A program made the position numbers and the translations under genes. A stretch of 64,000 nucleotides of DNA from Streptomyces sp. NBC_01429 (GTDB lineage: Bacteria > Actinomycetota > Actinomycetes > Streptomycetales > Streptomycetaceae). This document shows, piece after piece, positions 1 through 8,902 of the stretch; the first letter of the stretch is position 1; every line of letters starts with the position of its first letter. Location of the stretch: the NCBI RefSeq assembly GCF_036231945.1, contig NZ_CP109599.1, positions 496,001 to 560,000 of the forward strand. The letters are read 5' to 3'. The notes beneath the pieces were generated by a model that had not been told where the DNA came from, did no database searches, and worked only from the letters and a program-made list of their open reading frames with translations.

Positions 1-779
1 AAGATGAGTCCGAGCGGGAGCATCAGCAGGAGGAGCACCGTCGACGCCCTCGGCGGAGCGGGGTCGCCGTCGGATCCGCCGTCGCCGCCGGTGTCCTTCC
101 GCGGTCCTCCGGCGAGGAGTTCGGGCACCGGCAGGACGATCCGGCCGCCGATCCAGATCCCGTACAGGTAGCCCGATATGTACCAGGTGGGTCCGGCGAT
201 GAGCACGCCCAGCAGCACCACGAGGCCGACGTCCGCGCCGAGGAAGACCGTGGCCGCCACCGCGCCCGGGTGCGGCGGCAGGAAGATGTGCATCGTCGAC
301 AGCGCCGCCGCCGCGGGCAGCGCGTAGCGCAGCACACCGCCGCCGAGGCGGCGGGCCACGGCGAAGACGATGGGCAGCATGACCATCAGCGCCGCGTCGA
401 AGAAGATGGGGAATCCGAACAGCAGCGACGCCACCCCCAGTGCCAGGGGTGCCCGTTTCTCGCCGAACAGCCGGATCATGGTGTCGGACAGGGCCTGGGC
501 GCCGCCGCTGATCTCGACGATCCGGGCGAACATCACGCCGAATCCGACCAGCAGGGCGACCTCGCCCAGGGTCCCGCCGAACCCGTCGATCAGGACGTCC
601 ACGATCTCGTCCGTGGGTACGCGGGCGGCGAACGCGGTCGCCAGGCTCACCAGCGGCAGCACGATCAGCGGGTGGATCTTCACTTTGATGATGAGGAACA
701 GCAGGGCCAGGACCGCGACCCCCGCTATCAGCAGGAGCGGCAGGGTGCCCAGGGATGACTGCACTTCTTCGGTCTTCAT
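1..779 (-). CDS. GntP-family gluconate:H+ symporter, 3' part cut by window edge
   Basis: Inner-membrane permease of the GntP family, which imports gluconate or related hexonates with protons. About 259 N-terminal residues are visible of a family length near 450. Seen: repeated hydrophobic helices and the stretches FGFPIFFDAALMVMLPIVF and PPHPGAVAA, both characteristic of GntP proteins, followed by a hydrophilic Gly/Asp/Pro-rich loop near residue 235. The ATG at 777-779 is preceded by GGAAGG at a rather long distance. The gene stands apart from the next leftward gene by 224 bases containing a hairpin. The substrate cannot be fixed from sequence; gluconate is the family default. Confidence 0.85.
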   Translation of the reverse strand, partial: MKTEEVQSSLGTLPLLLIAGVAVLALLFLIIKVKIHPLIVLPLVSLATAFAARVPTDEIVDVLIDGFGGTLGEVALLVGFGVMFARIVEISGGAQALSDTMIRLFGEKRAPLALGVASLLFGFPIFFDAALMVMLPIVFAVARRLGGGVLRYALPAAAALSTMHIFLPPHPGAVAATVFLGADVGLVVLLGVLIAGPTWYISGYLYGIWIGGRIVLPVPELLAGGPRKDTGGDGGSDGDPAPPRASTVLLLLMLPLGLI

Positions 780-935
780 GCTCGGTGGTGTCGCCTTCCC
801 ACGGAAGTCAGTGATTCGGGAAGGGGCGTTCGCTGAACGACCGGACCCGCACGCGCACCGACTCTGCCGAAGGGAGTGAGCCGGGTCACTCTTGCGCAGG
901 TAGCGCTCTTATTGATCATTGTGTTCGCGACGGCG

Positions 936-979
936 GAAGGCCCCGTCCCCCACCGTGGATTCCGGGGGCCGGGGCCTTC
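936..979. terminator. hairpin terminator between gntP-like gene and GT-C-like gene
   Basis: A 10-bp perfect inverted repeat (936-945 with 970-979, GAAGGCCCCG and its complement) encloses further complementary C and G runs. It lies directly after the stop of the leftward gene at 1004, so it probably ends the glycosyltransferase operon. There is no T run, which is usual for Streptomyces hairpins. Confidence 0.6.
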
Positions 980-1003
980 GTACGGTGCGCGGCGCGCGCC
1001 CGG

Positions 1004-2443
1004 TCAGGGGCGTCTCGTCGCGTCGGTGATCCGGTCGACGCGGTAGTAGCGCGCGACGCACTTCGCCGGCCACACCTTGCGGCCGTGGTCGGCGAACGGC
1101 TCACCCATCCCGCTGATCGGCAGTGGCGTGTACGGCAGGACGTGCGCGCCGAGCGCCGCCCGGGAACGCAGCCACCGGTCCTGGCTGTCCCACGCGAGGG
1201 CCCGCGCCCGCATGGTGTCCTCCAGGCGCGCGAGAGGAAGGGCGAGGGCCACGCACACCACGGCGCACACCGCGGCGCCGGTCGCCCGCATCACTCCCGT
1301 ACGCCGCCGCCCGCGCTCGCGCAGCGCGCCGCCCAGGACGGCGCCGGCGCCGGCGAGCAGCGCGATGTACAGCAGGAGGTAGTCGTTCCAGGTCCGGCTG
1401 GCGCCCGCCACCCCCGCGCCGAAGACGGGGTACGCGATGAGCGTGCAGAGCCAGCCGGAGACCAGCAGGGCGAGGACGCCGGTCCCGGACAGCAGGGCCA
1501 GGTGCGGCGGCCGGGCCGGCGGGCGGCCGTCCGCCCCTCGGACGAGCAGGCCGAGCAGCAGGCCCGCCGCGACCACGCCCAGGTACTGCCAGGTGGTCAG
1601 CAGGGTGGCGAGGACGTGCGCGAAGGCCCGCAGTGATTCGGCCAGCGACTCCGGCGCGAGCATGGACACGCCCTGCGCTCCGTAGCGTTCGCGACGGATC
1701 CGCGAGCCGGGGGACGTGACGAGTACGAGCGTCCCGGCCGCGGTGCCGAGGATGCCCGCCACGCACCAGATCCGCGCGTAGGACCAGCGGCGCCCGGTGA
1801 GGATCCGGTGGCCGGCCGCGAGGGCGCACGCGAGCGTCACGAACACGACGACCGAGACCCCCTCGGACAGCGTGCCCATCACGGCTCCCGCGACGAACAC
1901 CGTGGCCACGGCCGCGTTCCCGGCCGCGCGCGAGCGGGCCCGCAGCAGGGGAATCGCGGCGGCGCAGGCGAGCACGGGAGCGACGGTGTGCGAGACGGAC
2001 GAGGCGGGCCAGTAGAACGTCTTGTACGTGTTGGGTGTCGCGAGGAGGAACACCGCGGTGACCACGGACGCCACGAGCAGCGGGACGCCGCGCGGCGCCG
2101 TCAGCCGGGCCCTGCCCAGCGCCGATACGCTCACGCCCCACAGCACGCCGAGCACGAGTACGGCGCTGATCAGCGCGTACCACTGGTGCCCGGCGACACC
2201 GAACTTCGCGTAGAGACCGGTCAGTACACCGTTGGCGATCCGGCCGTTGTCCGTGAGGTAGAACTTCCCCACCAGTCCGGAGACGCCGTCGTCCCGCACC
2301 ACGGGCAGGAAGCACCAGTCGTCCGCGCCGGGGCGGACCCGGCGCCCGAACCACGCCGCGGCGCCCAGGAGGCCGAGCGGCAGGAGCGCGAGCGCCGCCG
2401 GCCAGGCCGCCGTCCCGTGTCCCGCGCGCCGCTCAGGCGGCAT
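1004..2443 (-). CDS. polytopic GT-C-like membrane protein (DUF6056-like, GtrC role)
   Basis: Predicted 479-residue integral membrane protein with about ten hydrophobic helices. The first extracytoplasmic loop contains an acidic DDW motif (GADDWCFLP, near residue 40), as expected for GT-C-fold glycosyltransferases that use polyprenyl-phosphate sugars. It overlaps by 11 bases the end of the upstream GtrB-GtrA fusion gene, implying translational coupling. Established: GtrA flippase, GtrB Und-P glycosyltransferase and a variable GtrC polymer-modifying enzyme act together. Inference: this protein is the GtrC-type partner that transfers the sugar to a cell-surface glycan. It resembles the uncharacterised DUF6056 family; neither the sugar nor the acceptor can be read from the sequence. 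Confidence 0.65.
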   Translation of the reverse strand: MPPERRAGHGTAAWPAALALLPLGLLGAAAWFGRRVRPGADDWCFLPVVRDDGVSGLVGKFYLTDNGRIANGVLTGLYAKFGVAGHQWYALISAVLVLGVLWGVSVSALGRARLTAPRGVPLLVASVVTAVFLLATPNTYKTFYWPASSVSHTVAPVLACAAAIPLLRARSRAAGNAAVATVFVAGAVMGTLSEGVSVVVFVTLACALAAGHRILTGRRWSYARIWCVAGILGTAAGTLVLVTSPGSRIRRERYGAQGVSMLAPESLAESLRAFAHVLATLLTTWQYLGVVAAGLLLGLLVRGADGRPPARPPHLALLSGTGVLALLVSGWLCTLIAYPVFGAGVAGASRTWNDYLLLYIALLAGAGAVLGGALRERGRRRTGVMRATGAAVCAVVCVALALPLARLEDTMRARALAWDSQDRWLRSRAALGAHVLPYTPLPISGMGEPFADHGRKVWPAKCVARYYRVDRITDATRRP

Positions 2444-3890
2444 CGGATTCGTCCGCCGGCTGGACGGGACGGTCGGCGGCGAGCGCGCCGGAGGTGATGG
2501 CCCAGCGGGCGAGCAGGAAGGAGAAGGGGGTGACGAGGACTCCGGCGGCCACGGCGGCGAGGTTCTTGTCCATGCCGAGGGCGCTGACTCCGAGATAGAG
2601 GAGGCCGCCCGCGGCGACGAGGTTGAAGACGCTCGACAGCGGATAGCGCAGGAAGGCGTGCCAGGTCGGCCTGGTCCGGCAGGTGAGATAAGTGTTGAGG
2701 AAGAAGGATCCCACCACGCTCACCAGATAGCCCAGCACATGGGCGGCCAGATACGGCATCGACCTGTTCAGTGAGGCGTAGACCGCCAGATAGACGGCGG
2801 TGTTGACGAGTCCGATCGTCACGAAGTAGGCGAACTGCCGCAGGGTGCGGGTCCGCTCGGGCGTCCGGGCCCGCAGGAGGGTACGGCCGCGGGTACGGCC
2901 CGCTCCGAGCGGCCGCAGCCTCCCGAGGCGCGGTGTCGGCGTCCGGACCGGGAGCGCCGGACCGGACGCGTCCGTCTCCCGGACCACGTAGTGCGGGCGT
3001 TGTTTGGTCTCGTGGTAGATGCGCCCGACGTACTCGCCGATGACGCCGAGTGTGGCGAGCTGGATTCCGCTGAGCGCGACGACGGCGGTCAGCAGGGTCG
3101 CGTAGCCGGGCGCGGCGGCCCCGTTGAGCGCGACGTCCACGATGATCCACAGCGCGTAGCCGAGCGCCGACAGAAAGATCCAGAGGCCGGCGTGGATGGC
3201 CAGGCGCAGCGGGCGGCTGTTGAAGGAGAGCACTCCGTCGATGCCGTAGTTGAGCAGCCGTCTGCCGCCCCATTTCGAGGTCCCGGCCACCCGTTCACAG
3301 TTCTGGTAGGTGAAGCCGATCGTGTCGAAGCCGATCCAGGAGAAGATGCCCTTGGAGAAGCGGTTGCTCTCGGGCAGTGCGAGCACACTGTCCGCCGCGC
3401 GCCGGGACAGCAGCCGGAAGTCCCCTGATCCGTCCACGACTTCGACGTCCATGCAGTGCCGCACCACCCGGTAGTAGGTCCGGCTGAGAGCGGAGCGCAC
3501 CGCGCCTTCGCCCGTGCGGTCCCGCCGGGCGATCACCTGGTCGTAGCCGTGCCGGTGCAGTTCGATCATGCGGGGAAGGAGTTCCGGCGGGTGCTGGAGG
3601 TCGGCGTCCATGAGGACCACAGCGCCTCCCCTGGACATCCGCAGTCCGGCGAGCATGGCCGCTTCCTTGCCGAAGTTCCGGCTGAAGGCGAGGTAGCGCA
3701 CGCGGCGGTCCGTCGCGGCGAGCGCGCTGAGCAGTTCCCGGGTCCGGTCGCCGCTGCCGTCGTCCACGTAACAGATCTCGAAGGCCAGGCGGGTGGGTTC
3801 CATGGCCAGGAGCAGCGCGGCGTGGAAGGTCTCGATCACCTCCGCCTCGTTGAAACACGGCACGACGACTGACACCTGAAGGGCCGTCAC
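2433..3890 (-). CDS. GtrB-type family 2 glycosyltransferase fused to GtrA-type flippase
   Basis: Protein of 485 residues. Residues 1 to about 310 form a GT2 domain of the polyprenyl-phosphate glucosyl/mannosyltransferase kind: [10 protein letters not shown] at the N terminus, [10 protein letters not shown], the metal-binding region [10 protein letters not shown], and two C-terminal membrane helices. After an Arg-rich linker, residues from about 345 form a four-helix GtrA domain ([13 protein letters not shown]). The fusion would load sugar onto undecaprenyl phosphate and flip it outward. The GTG at 3888-3890 was chosen because GGGGAG lies four bases upstream and the GT2 domain starts right after it; the open frame runs on upstream without domain support. 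It is coupled to the GT-C-like gene. Confidence 0.85.
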   Translation of the reverse strand: MTALQVSVVVPCFNEAEVIETFHAALLLAMEPTRLAFEICYVDDGSGDRTRELLSALAATDRRVRYLAFSRNFGKEAAMLAGLRMSRGGAVVLMDADLQHPPELLPRMIELHRHGYDQVIARRDRTGEGAVRSALSRTYYRVVRHCMDVEVVDGSGDFRLLSRRAADSVLALPESNRFSKGIFSWIGFDTIGFTYQNCERVAGTSKWGGRRLLNYGIDGVLSFNSRPLRLAIHAGLWIFLSALGYALWIIVDVALNGAAAPGYATLLTAVVALSGIQLATLGVIGEYVGRIYHETKQRPHYVVRETDASGPALPVRTPTPRLGRLRPLGAGRTRGRTLLRARTPERTRTLRQFAYFVTIGLVNTAVYLAVYASLNRSMPYLAAHVLGYLVSVVGSFFLNTYLTCRTRPTWHAFLRYPLSSVFNLVAAGGLLYLGVSALGMDKNLAAVAAGVLVTPFSFLLARWAITSGALAADRPVQPADESDAA

Positions 3891-3977
3891 TGTGCTCCCC
3901 TCTGCCCGCTTCTCCCCCGCGCGCCCATCATGGCGGCGTCCGGGCCGCGCTCCGGGCCGGCCGGACGCGACACAAGG

Positions 3978-3997
3978 ATGAAAGGTCGACTTTTCAT
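3978..3997. promoter_or_regulatory. 20-bp near-perfect palindrome, possible operator
   Basis: ATGAAAGGTC followed directly by GACTTTTCAT is an inverted repeat with one mismatch, in an AT-rich island between the leftward glycosyltransferase gene and the rightward bL37 gene. Position and symmetry suit a repressor site for one or both. No regulator can be named. Confidence 0.35.
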
Positions 3998-4044
3998 ACA
4001 TACGGAGGAACGCCGAAGCGGTGCCGCGACCGGGTACGGTGTTC

Positions 4045-4082
4045 ACCGGACGCGGGGCACCGCGAAGCGCCCGGCGTCCGGT
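4045..4082. promoter_or_regulatory. hairpin in the probable 5' leader of bL37
   Basis: ACCGGACGC (4045-4053) pairs with GCGTCCGGT (4074-4082), and the loop holds a further GGGGC/GCCC pairing. It ends 35 bases before the bL37 start and just upstream of its ribosome-binding site. It could be a leader structure controlling the small gene or simply a GC-rich fold. Confidence 0.3.
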
Positions 4083-4117
4083 GAAATAGCGCACGGTACA
4101 ACCGGAAAGGAGACGGC

Positions 4118-4195
4118 ATGTCATCGAAGCGTCGCCGTAAGAAGAAGGCACGTCGTAAAAACGGCGCCAACCACGGCAGCCGCCCCCAGTCCTGA
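4118..4195 (+). CDS. ribosomal protein bL37, 25 residues
   Basis: A 25-codon gene encoding a very basic peptide that begins [14 protein letters not shown] and ends NHGSRPQS. The basic N-terminal half and the NHGxRPxx end match the actinobacterial 50S subunit protein bL37, first recognised in the Mycobacterium smegmatis ribosome structure. AAAGGAG at 4106-4112 sits five bases before the ATG, an excellent ribosome-binding site. A strong 16-bp hairpin terminator follows about 95 bases later, so this is a monocistronic unit. Ribosome membership is by family resemblance. Confidence 0.8.
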   Translation: MSSKRRRKKKARRKNGANHGSRPQS

Positions 4196-4290
4196 GCGAC
4201 AGGATCAGCCGCACCACGCGGGGAGAACTCCCGTTCCCGGCCGGGACCGTGCCGGGACACGAGGAGTACCCCGCCGAGTGACCAGCGGCG

Positions 4291-4327
4291 ACCGCGCCCC
4301 CTTCCCCTCCCGGGAAGGGGGCGCGGT
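4291..4327 (+). terminator. strong hairpin terminator after bL37
   Basis: A 16-bp perfect stem (4291-4306 with 4312-4327, ACCGCGCCCCCTTCCC and its complement) has a five-base loop. It separates bL37 from the protease promoter region. Confidence 0.75.
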
Positions 4328-4617
4328 CATGTCCGCCAATCTGGACCATACGGGCCACAAGGAACCAATCGCTGAATCTCCGCGCATGAAATGACTTTCC
4401 CGAGAATTCTTCGCGGATTTTCAACAGCGACTGGTAACTCTGTTGAATGTTTAGCAACGGAGGCTCTTGAACCGGCCAATGAAAATGCGTCAGAGTTCCG
4501 TTGCGGCGCCAGGGAAACCGGCGCCGCCAGACGGCGGCCACCCTGTGCGATCGGCTTGTCCGGGCCATCGCACTCCCCCCATGCACGGCCGCCCGCTCTG
4601 TGAACGGAAGGAATACC
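4328..4617. other. noncoding upstream region of the secreted protease
   Basis: No convincing gene is present between the bL37 terminator and the protease start. The stretch is relatively AT-rich between about 4340 and 4500 and holds the inverted repeat listed separately, so it probably contains the protease promoter. No clean -35/-10 pair could be assigned. Confidence 0.5.
4420..4447. promoter_or_regulatory. inverted repeat TTCAACAG-N12-CTGTTGAA, possible operator
   Basis: Perfect 8-bp arms (4420-4427 and 4440-4447) separated by 12 bases put the half-sites about two helical turns apart, as expected for a dimeric regulator. It lies 170 bases upstream of the protease start in the AT-rich part of the region. 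The cognate regulator is unknown. Confidence 0.4.
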
Positions 4618-5805
4618 GTGCGAATATCGCGGAACATTCTGGCGGCCACCGCCGTCGGCGCCCTTCTCGCCGTCACCGCCGCCTCCGGCGCGCAGGCCGG
4701 CGAACAGCCCGCCGACCGCTACGACCCGGCGATGGTCAAGGCCCTGGCCACCAGTCTCGGAGTCAGCGAGCAGGCCGCCGCCACGCGGCTCGACCGCCAG
4801 GCAGCGCAGCAGGACAGACTCTCCGCGCTGGACAAGAAGGGCGTGTCCACGGACGGCGCCTTCTTCGACAAGGCGGGCTCGCTCGTCGTCAACGCGACCG
4901 GCGCCAAGGCCGAGCAGCGTATCGAGGACGCCGGTCTGACCCCGCGGGTGGCCGAGCACGGCAAGACCGCGCTCGACCGGATCAAGGCCGAGCTGGACAC
5001 CAAGGCGCTCGACCAGGCTCCGGCCGGCGTCACCGCCTGGTCGGTGGATCTCGCCTCCGACACCGTCACGGTCGAGGTCAACAACGCCAAGAGCGCGGCG
5101 GCCAAGTCCTTCCTCAAGGCCGCCCGCGCCCACGGCGACGCCGTCCGCGTGGTCGAGGACCAGCAGAAGCTCAGCACCCAGGCCGTGGTCAGCCCGGGTG
5201 ACGAGATGGCCTTCAACGGCTATGTCTGCTCGGTCGGTTACGGTGCCAGCGACTCCTCCGGCAAGCAGTACCTCGTCACGGCGGGCCACTGCATCGAGGA
5301 CCTGCCCGTGCTGTCGTACAAGGGATCGCGCTTCGCCCAGGGAACCGACTCCCGCTTCGCCGTCGGCAGCCGCAGCGTCGACATGGGCATCGCGGCCGTC
5401 GACTCGGGCAGCTCCATCGCCACGCAGGTCGGGACGTACGGCAGCGCCGGCACCGTCGCCGTCCAGGGCAGCACGCGGGCCGCGGCCGGCGCCGACCTGT
5501 GCAAGTCGGGCCGTACGACCTTCTGGACCTGCGGCAAGGTCAGCTCGTACAACGTGACCGTCACCTACTCCGACGCCAACGGCGGCCCCGACACCGTCGT
5601 GACCGGGCTGGGCAGCTCCACGGTCTGCACCGAGGGCGGTGACAGCGGCGGCGCCTACATCTCGGGCAACCAGGCCCAGGGCATGACCTCGGGCGGCCCG
5701 TCAGCTCAGCGGTGCAGCGGCAGTGTGAACTCGCCCGGTTCCTCCTACTTCCAGCCGCTGGACGACGCCCTCTCGCACTACCAGCTCACGCTGAACACCA
5801 ACTGA
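4618..5805 (+). CDS. secreted streptogrisin-like serine protease with prodomain
   Basis: Pre-pro-protease of 395 residues of the chymotrypsin-fold S1 family (streptogrisin/alpha-lytic type). A Sec signal peptide of about 27 residues ends ASGAQA. Residues of about 30-180 form an alpha-lytic-type prodomain that would chaperone folding and be cleaved before the mature enzyme. The triad is visible: His224 in VTAGHC, Asp255 in SVDMG and Ser343 in GGDSGG, with Cys residues placed for disulfides. The GTG at 4618 follows GGAAGGA at a good distance and is the only start giving a proper signal peptide. A strong hairpin follows the stop. Likely an extracellular nutritional protease; specificity unassigned. 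Confidence 0.93.
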   Translation: MRISRNILAATAVGALLAVTAASGAQAGEQPADRYDPAMVKALATSLGVSEQAAATRLDRQAAQQDRLSALDKKGVSTDGAFFDKAGSLVVNATGAKAEQRIEDAGLTPRVAEHGKTALDRIKAELDTKALDQAPAGVTAWSVDLASDTVTVEVNNAKSAAAKSFLKAARAHGDAVRVVEDQQKLSTQAVVSPGDEMAFNGYVCSVGYGASDSSGKQYLVTAGHCIEDLPVLSYKGSRFAQGTDSRFAVGSRSVDMGIAAVDSGSSIATQVGTYGSAGTVAVQGSTRAAAGADLCKSGRTTFWTCGKVSSYNVTVTYSDANGGPDTVVTGLGSSTVCTEGGDSGGAYISGNQAQGMTSGGPSAQRCSGSVNSPGSSYFQPLDDALSHYQLTLNTN

Positions 5806-5826
5806 TCCCCCTCCCCCCACCGGATG

Positions 5827-5864
5827 ACGGGGGCCACTCATCGGATACGGTGAGTGGCCCCCGT
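5827..5864 (+). terminator. hairpin terminator after the serine protease
   Basis: A 14-bp perfect stem, ACGGGGGCCACTCA (5827-5840) with its complement at 5851-5864, has a 10-base loop and begins 22 bases after the protease stop. Confidence 0.75.
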
Positions 5865-5930
5865 CCTTCGATCGTCCCTCCTCGTCCGAGCCCGGCCGCG
5901 TCCGGCCGGTCCATGAGGGGAGGAGTACCC

Positions 5931-6851
5931 GTGCACCAGGAGAGCGGCCCGGACACCACCTTCGCCCTGGTCTTCCAGCAGGCCATCAAGAGCCGCGGCC
6001 TGTCCCTGGACCGTGTGCGCAACCGCCTCGCCGAGCAGGGCATACGGATCAGCCTGACCACCCTCAGCTACTGGCAGCGCGGACGCAGCGAGCCCGAACG
6101 GGCCGGATCACTGCGCGCCGTCGACGCGCTGGAGCAGATCCTCGCGCTGCCGACCGGCGCGCTCCGTTCGCTGATCGGCCCCTACCGGCCGCGCGGGCGC
6201 GTCGCGTCGCAGGCCCACGATCTGCGGACCTCGCACCGGGTGTTCGGGGAGAACTCGCTGGCCGAACAGATCCTCGGCGACGACTTCGGCTCGCTCAACG
6301 AGGACATCGGCACCCTGAGCATCCGCGAGACCGTCACCATCGACGAGAACCGGCGCCTGAGTTCCATCGCCATCCAGCAGGTGCTGCGCGCCACCCGCGA
6401 GGGCGCCGACCGGCTGACCGCCGTCCACACCTTCGACAGCGGGGCGCGCTCGGTGCGCATCACCGTGCGCTGCGGAATGCCGGGCCAGGTCCGCTTTCTG
6501 CCCGAGGTGAGCACCGCCGTGACCGAAATAGAGTTCGGCAGAAAGCTGGCGAAGAACGAGACGGCGGTCATCGACTACACCATCTCCGTCGATCCGGGAG
6601 ACGGCTGCGACGACCATTACGAGCGCCGTACCCGTGTGCGGCTGCGTGAATATCTGCTGCACGTCTATTTCCACCCGGCGGCGCTGCCGGTGGTCGGTCA
6701 CCGCTACTACCGCGAGCGCTCCGGCGCGGAGAAGAGCTACAACCACCGGGTCGTCCTCGACGCGTCGCACACCGTCCACGCGGCGGCGGGCAGATGCCCC
6801 GCCGGCATCCACGGCATCTCCTGGGAGTGGCCGCGGGCCGACGGGGGCTGA
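5931..6851 (+). CDS. XRE-like helix-turn-helix protein, function unknown
   Basis: Protein of 306 residues. The N terminus (about residues 10-85) resembles an XRE-type helix-turn-helix, with LSLDRVRNRL and ISLTTLSYWQRGRSEPER followed by a helix reading RAVDALEQIL. The remaining two thirds have mixed charge, no membrane segments, and match no family recognised here. GTG at 5931 is preferred over the upstream ATG at 5913 because GGGGAGGAG at 5917-5925 is ideally spaced for the GTG. The gene converges with the lamin-tail gene, the stops being 14 bases apart. Probably a DNA-binding or signalling protein with an actinobacterial C-terminal domain. Confidence 0.7.
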   Translation: MHQESGPDTTFALVFQQAIKSRGLSLDRVRNRLAEQGIRISLTTLSYWQRGRSEPERAGSLRAVDALEQILALPTGALRSLIGPYRPRGRVASQAHDLRTSHRVFGENSLAEQILGDDFGSLNEDIGTLSIRETVTIDENRRLSSIAIQQVLRATREGADRLTAVHTFDSGARSVRITVRCGMPGQVRFLPEVSTAVTEIEFGRKLAKNETAVIDYTISVDPGDGCDDHYERRTRVRLREYLLHVYFHPAALPVVGHRYYRERSGAEKSYNHRVVLDASHTVHAAAGRCPAGIHGISWEWPRADGG

Positions 6852-6865
6852 CTCCGGCGGGTCCG

Positions 6866-7321
6866 TCAGCAGTTCTTGTAGTCGGCCCTCGGGTTGTTGT
6901 ACGAGCAGGTGTCGGCCTTGGCACCGGACGCCTTGCGCAGCGTCGCGGTGTCCTTGTCGTTGTTCCACACGTAGGCGCCGCGGTTCTGGTAGCGGTTGGC
7001 CGCCGTGTTCTTGCCCTTGCCGGTGCGTACGGTCACCGTCTTGCCCTTGCCGAGGCTGTAGCTCCCGAAGGTGTACGTGTGCTTCGACGCGTCGGTGAGC
7101 GTCCAGCCCTTGAGGCTCACGGCCTTCGACGTGGTGTTCTTGATCTGCACCCACTCGGCGTTGAGGCTCGCGTTGGAGCGGTTGTCCGGCCCCGGGCTGT
7201 TGTAGTAGATCTTGTGCAGGTGCACCGAACCGGCGGCGGCCTGCGCCTGGGCGGGCAGCAGGACCGATCCGGCGAAGGCCGCCGCGACGGCGGCGGTGGC
7301 GAGTGTGCGGGTGTGACGCAT
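6866..7321 (-). CDS. secreted lamin-tail-domain protein
   Basis: Small secreted protein of 151 residues. Signal peptide about residues 1-28 (MRHTRTLATAAVAAAFAG, ending AQAQAAA). The rest is a single lamin tail domain, an Ig-like beta fold, recognisable from NAEWVQIKNTTSKAVSLKGW and a C-terminal RGAYVWNNDKDTATLRK. Bacterial lamin tail domains occur on secreted nucleases and surface proteins and probably mediate binding; no catalytic domain is attached here. The start at 7321 was preferred over a longer frame because it gives a normal signal peptide. Confidence 0.8.
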   Translation of the reverse strand: MRHTRTLATAAVAAAFAGSVLLPAQAQAAAGSVHLHKIYYNSPGPDNRSNASLNAEWVQIKNTTSKAVSLKGWTLTDASKHTYTFGSYSLGKGKTVTVRTGKGKNTAANRYQNRGAYVWNNDKDTATLRKASGAKADTCSYNNPRADYKNC

Positions 7322-7437
7322 GCGTGATCCCCACGTTCGGGCCGAGCACCCCCCAATGGCAGCTCGGCAGACGCACATAATAGGGATATCGCATGCCCCG
7401 GCGGACGCCCGTTACAGAACGCGGACATCGGCGGACA

Positions 7438-7632
7438 TCAGGGGTTGAGGCTGCTGACCACCCCGGCCGTCGCGGAGATGCCGTTCGCGATGGACGGCGC
7501 CATGCTCGTCCCCGCGAGGAAGAACCCGAGCAGGACACAGACCAGCGCGTGCGAGAGCTTCAGCCCGCCGCTGCGCAGGAAGACCACCGCGAGAATCACC
7601 AGAAGCAGCAGCACTGAGATGGAAATGGCCAC
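7438..7632 (-). CDS. 64-residue conserved membrane peptide
   Basis: A 64-residue protein with an N-terminal hydrophobic helix (VAISISVLLLLVILAVVFL), a basic turn and a second hydrophobic segment (ALVCVLLGFFLAGTSM), so probably a two-helix membrane hairpin. The start is GTG at 7630-7632, directly behind GGAGGAGGTT, one of the strongest ribosome-binding sites in the window; longer frames are unsupported. I recall similar small proteins being widespread in Streptomyces, without known function. It stands alone, 175 bases upstream of the acyl-CoA dehydrogenase stop. Confidence 0.65.
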   Translation of the reverse strand: MAISISVLLLLVILAVVFLRSGGLKLSHALVCVLLGFFLAGTSMAPSIANGISATAGVVSSLNP

Positions 7633-7807
7633 GGACAACCTCCTCCGCCGCACCGTTGTGCGCGGCATTCGGCCGCCAGTGTGGCGGAGGAGACGGTCCG
7701 TACGGCCGACTGGCGTGTCCGCCGTACGGGTGGTTCGGGCCGGGGACGGGAGTGGGGGCGGGCCGTACGGGTGGCGCCCGGCGGCGCCGGGACGCCGGGC
7801 GCGGTCG

Positions 7808-8902
7808 CTATCCGGGGGCGGGCAGGTCGGTGAGCGCGGCCAGCGCCTCCTTGTGCCGGCCGGTCGAACCGAGCGCCGTGGCATCGGACTTGGCGCGTTT
7901 GAGGGCGAGGTGCGCGGGGTGCTCCCAGGTCATGCCGATACCGCCGTGCAACTGGACGCACTCCTCGGCGGCGTGGACCGCGACCGGGCCGCAATACGCC
8001 TGGGCCAGCGCGACCGCAAGCGGAGCGTCGGGGCTGCCGGTGGCCAGCGCGTCGGCCGCCGCCCGCGCCGCGGCGCGGGCCGAGACCACCTCCAGCCACA
8101 GCTGGGCCATCCGGTGCTTGAGCGCCTGGAAGGATCCGAGGGGGCGGTTGAACTGGTGCCGGTCCTTGGTGTGCCGGACGCTCTCCTCCAGACACCATTC
8201 GGCGATGCCGAGCTGTTCCGAGGCGAGCAGCCCCGCCCCCGCCAGCAGTCCCGCGCGTACCGCGCTCCCGGCCACGGGCGCCGCGGCGATCCGCAGTCCG
8301 GCGCCCGGGTCGACGGTGACGGCGGCGAGCGGCCGGGTCAGATCGAGCGGCGTCAGCGGCTCGACGGTGACGGCGGGCGAGGCGGTCTCGACGGCGTACA
8401 GCCCGTCCTGACGCGGGACGAGCAGCACATCGGCCCGTACCGCGTCGGCCACACCGCGCACCGGGTCCGCGCCGACCGGGAGCGGGGAGTCCGGGGCCGT
8501 GCCGAACGGCAGCGCGAGCACCGCGACCCTGCGGCCCTCCGCGAGCGCGGTGAGCAGCCCCGCGATGTCCGGGCTGTCGGCGTCGCAGGCGAGGAGCGTC
8601 GCGGTCGCCGTCACCGAACTGGTGAGATACGGCGCGGGCGTGACGGCCCGGCCCAGCTCCTCCAGCACGACGGCCGCCTCGCGGTGGCCCGCGCCCTGGC
8701 CGCCAAGGCTCTCCGGTACGAGCAGACCGGCCACGCCGATCCCGGCGGTGAGCGAGGTCCACAACGCGGGGTCGTACGGGTCGCCCGACTCGGCGCGCGT
8801 GAGTGCGGCCGGGAGGTCGGCGCGGTCGGTGAGCAGCGCCCGTACCGCGGCGCGCAGATCGTCCTCGGGCTCGGAGTAGAGCAGATCGGGGGGTGTGGTC
8901 AT
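7808..8902 (-). CDS. acyl-CoA dehydrogenase, smaller partner subunit
   Basis: FAD-dependent acyl-CoA dehydrogenase family protein of 364 residues. The C-terminal signature QLHGGIGMTWEHPAHL is seen near residue 315, and the N-terminal helical domain and DRHQFNRPLGSFQALKHRMA are typical. It overlaps the preceding dehydrogenase gene by four bases (ATGA). Two adjacent, slightly short dehydrogenases recall the heteromeric alpha2-beta2 enzymes of actinobacterial steroid and CoA-thioester catabolism, where FAD sites are built from both subunits. Partnership is inferred from coupling and size. Substrate unknown. Confidence 0.85.
   Translation of the reverse strand: MTTPPDLLYSEPEDDLRAAVRALLTDRADLPAALTRAESGDPYDPALWTSLTAGIGVAGLLVPESLGGQGAGHREAAVVLEELGRAVTPAPYLTSSVTATATLLACDADSPDIAGLLTALAEGRRVAVLALPFGTAPDSPLPVGADPVRGVADAVRADVLLVPRQDGLYAVETASPAVTVEPLTPLDLTRPLAAVTVDPGAGLRIAAAPVAGSAVRAGLLAGAGLLASEQLGIAEWCLEESVRHTKDRHQFNRPLGSFQALKHRMAQLWLEVVSARAAARAAADALATGSPDAPLAVALAQAYCGPVAVHAAEECVQLHGGIGMTWEHPAHLALKRAKSDATALGSTGRHKEALAALTDLPAPG

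Noticed and set aside
3891..4676. Upstream extension of the glycosyltransferase frame
   Set aside because: The open frame continues but the added residues are unstructured and overlap bL37 and the protease upstream region; the GT2 domain and ribosome-binding site fix the GTG at 3890.
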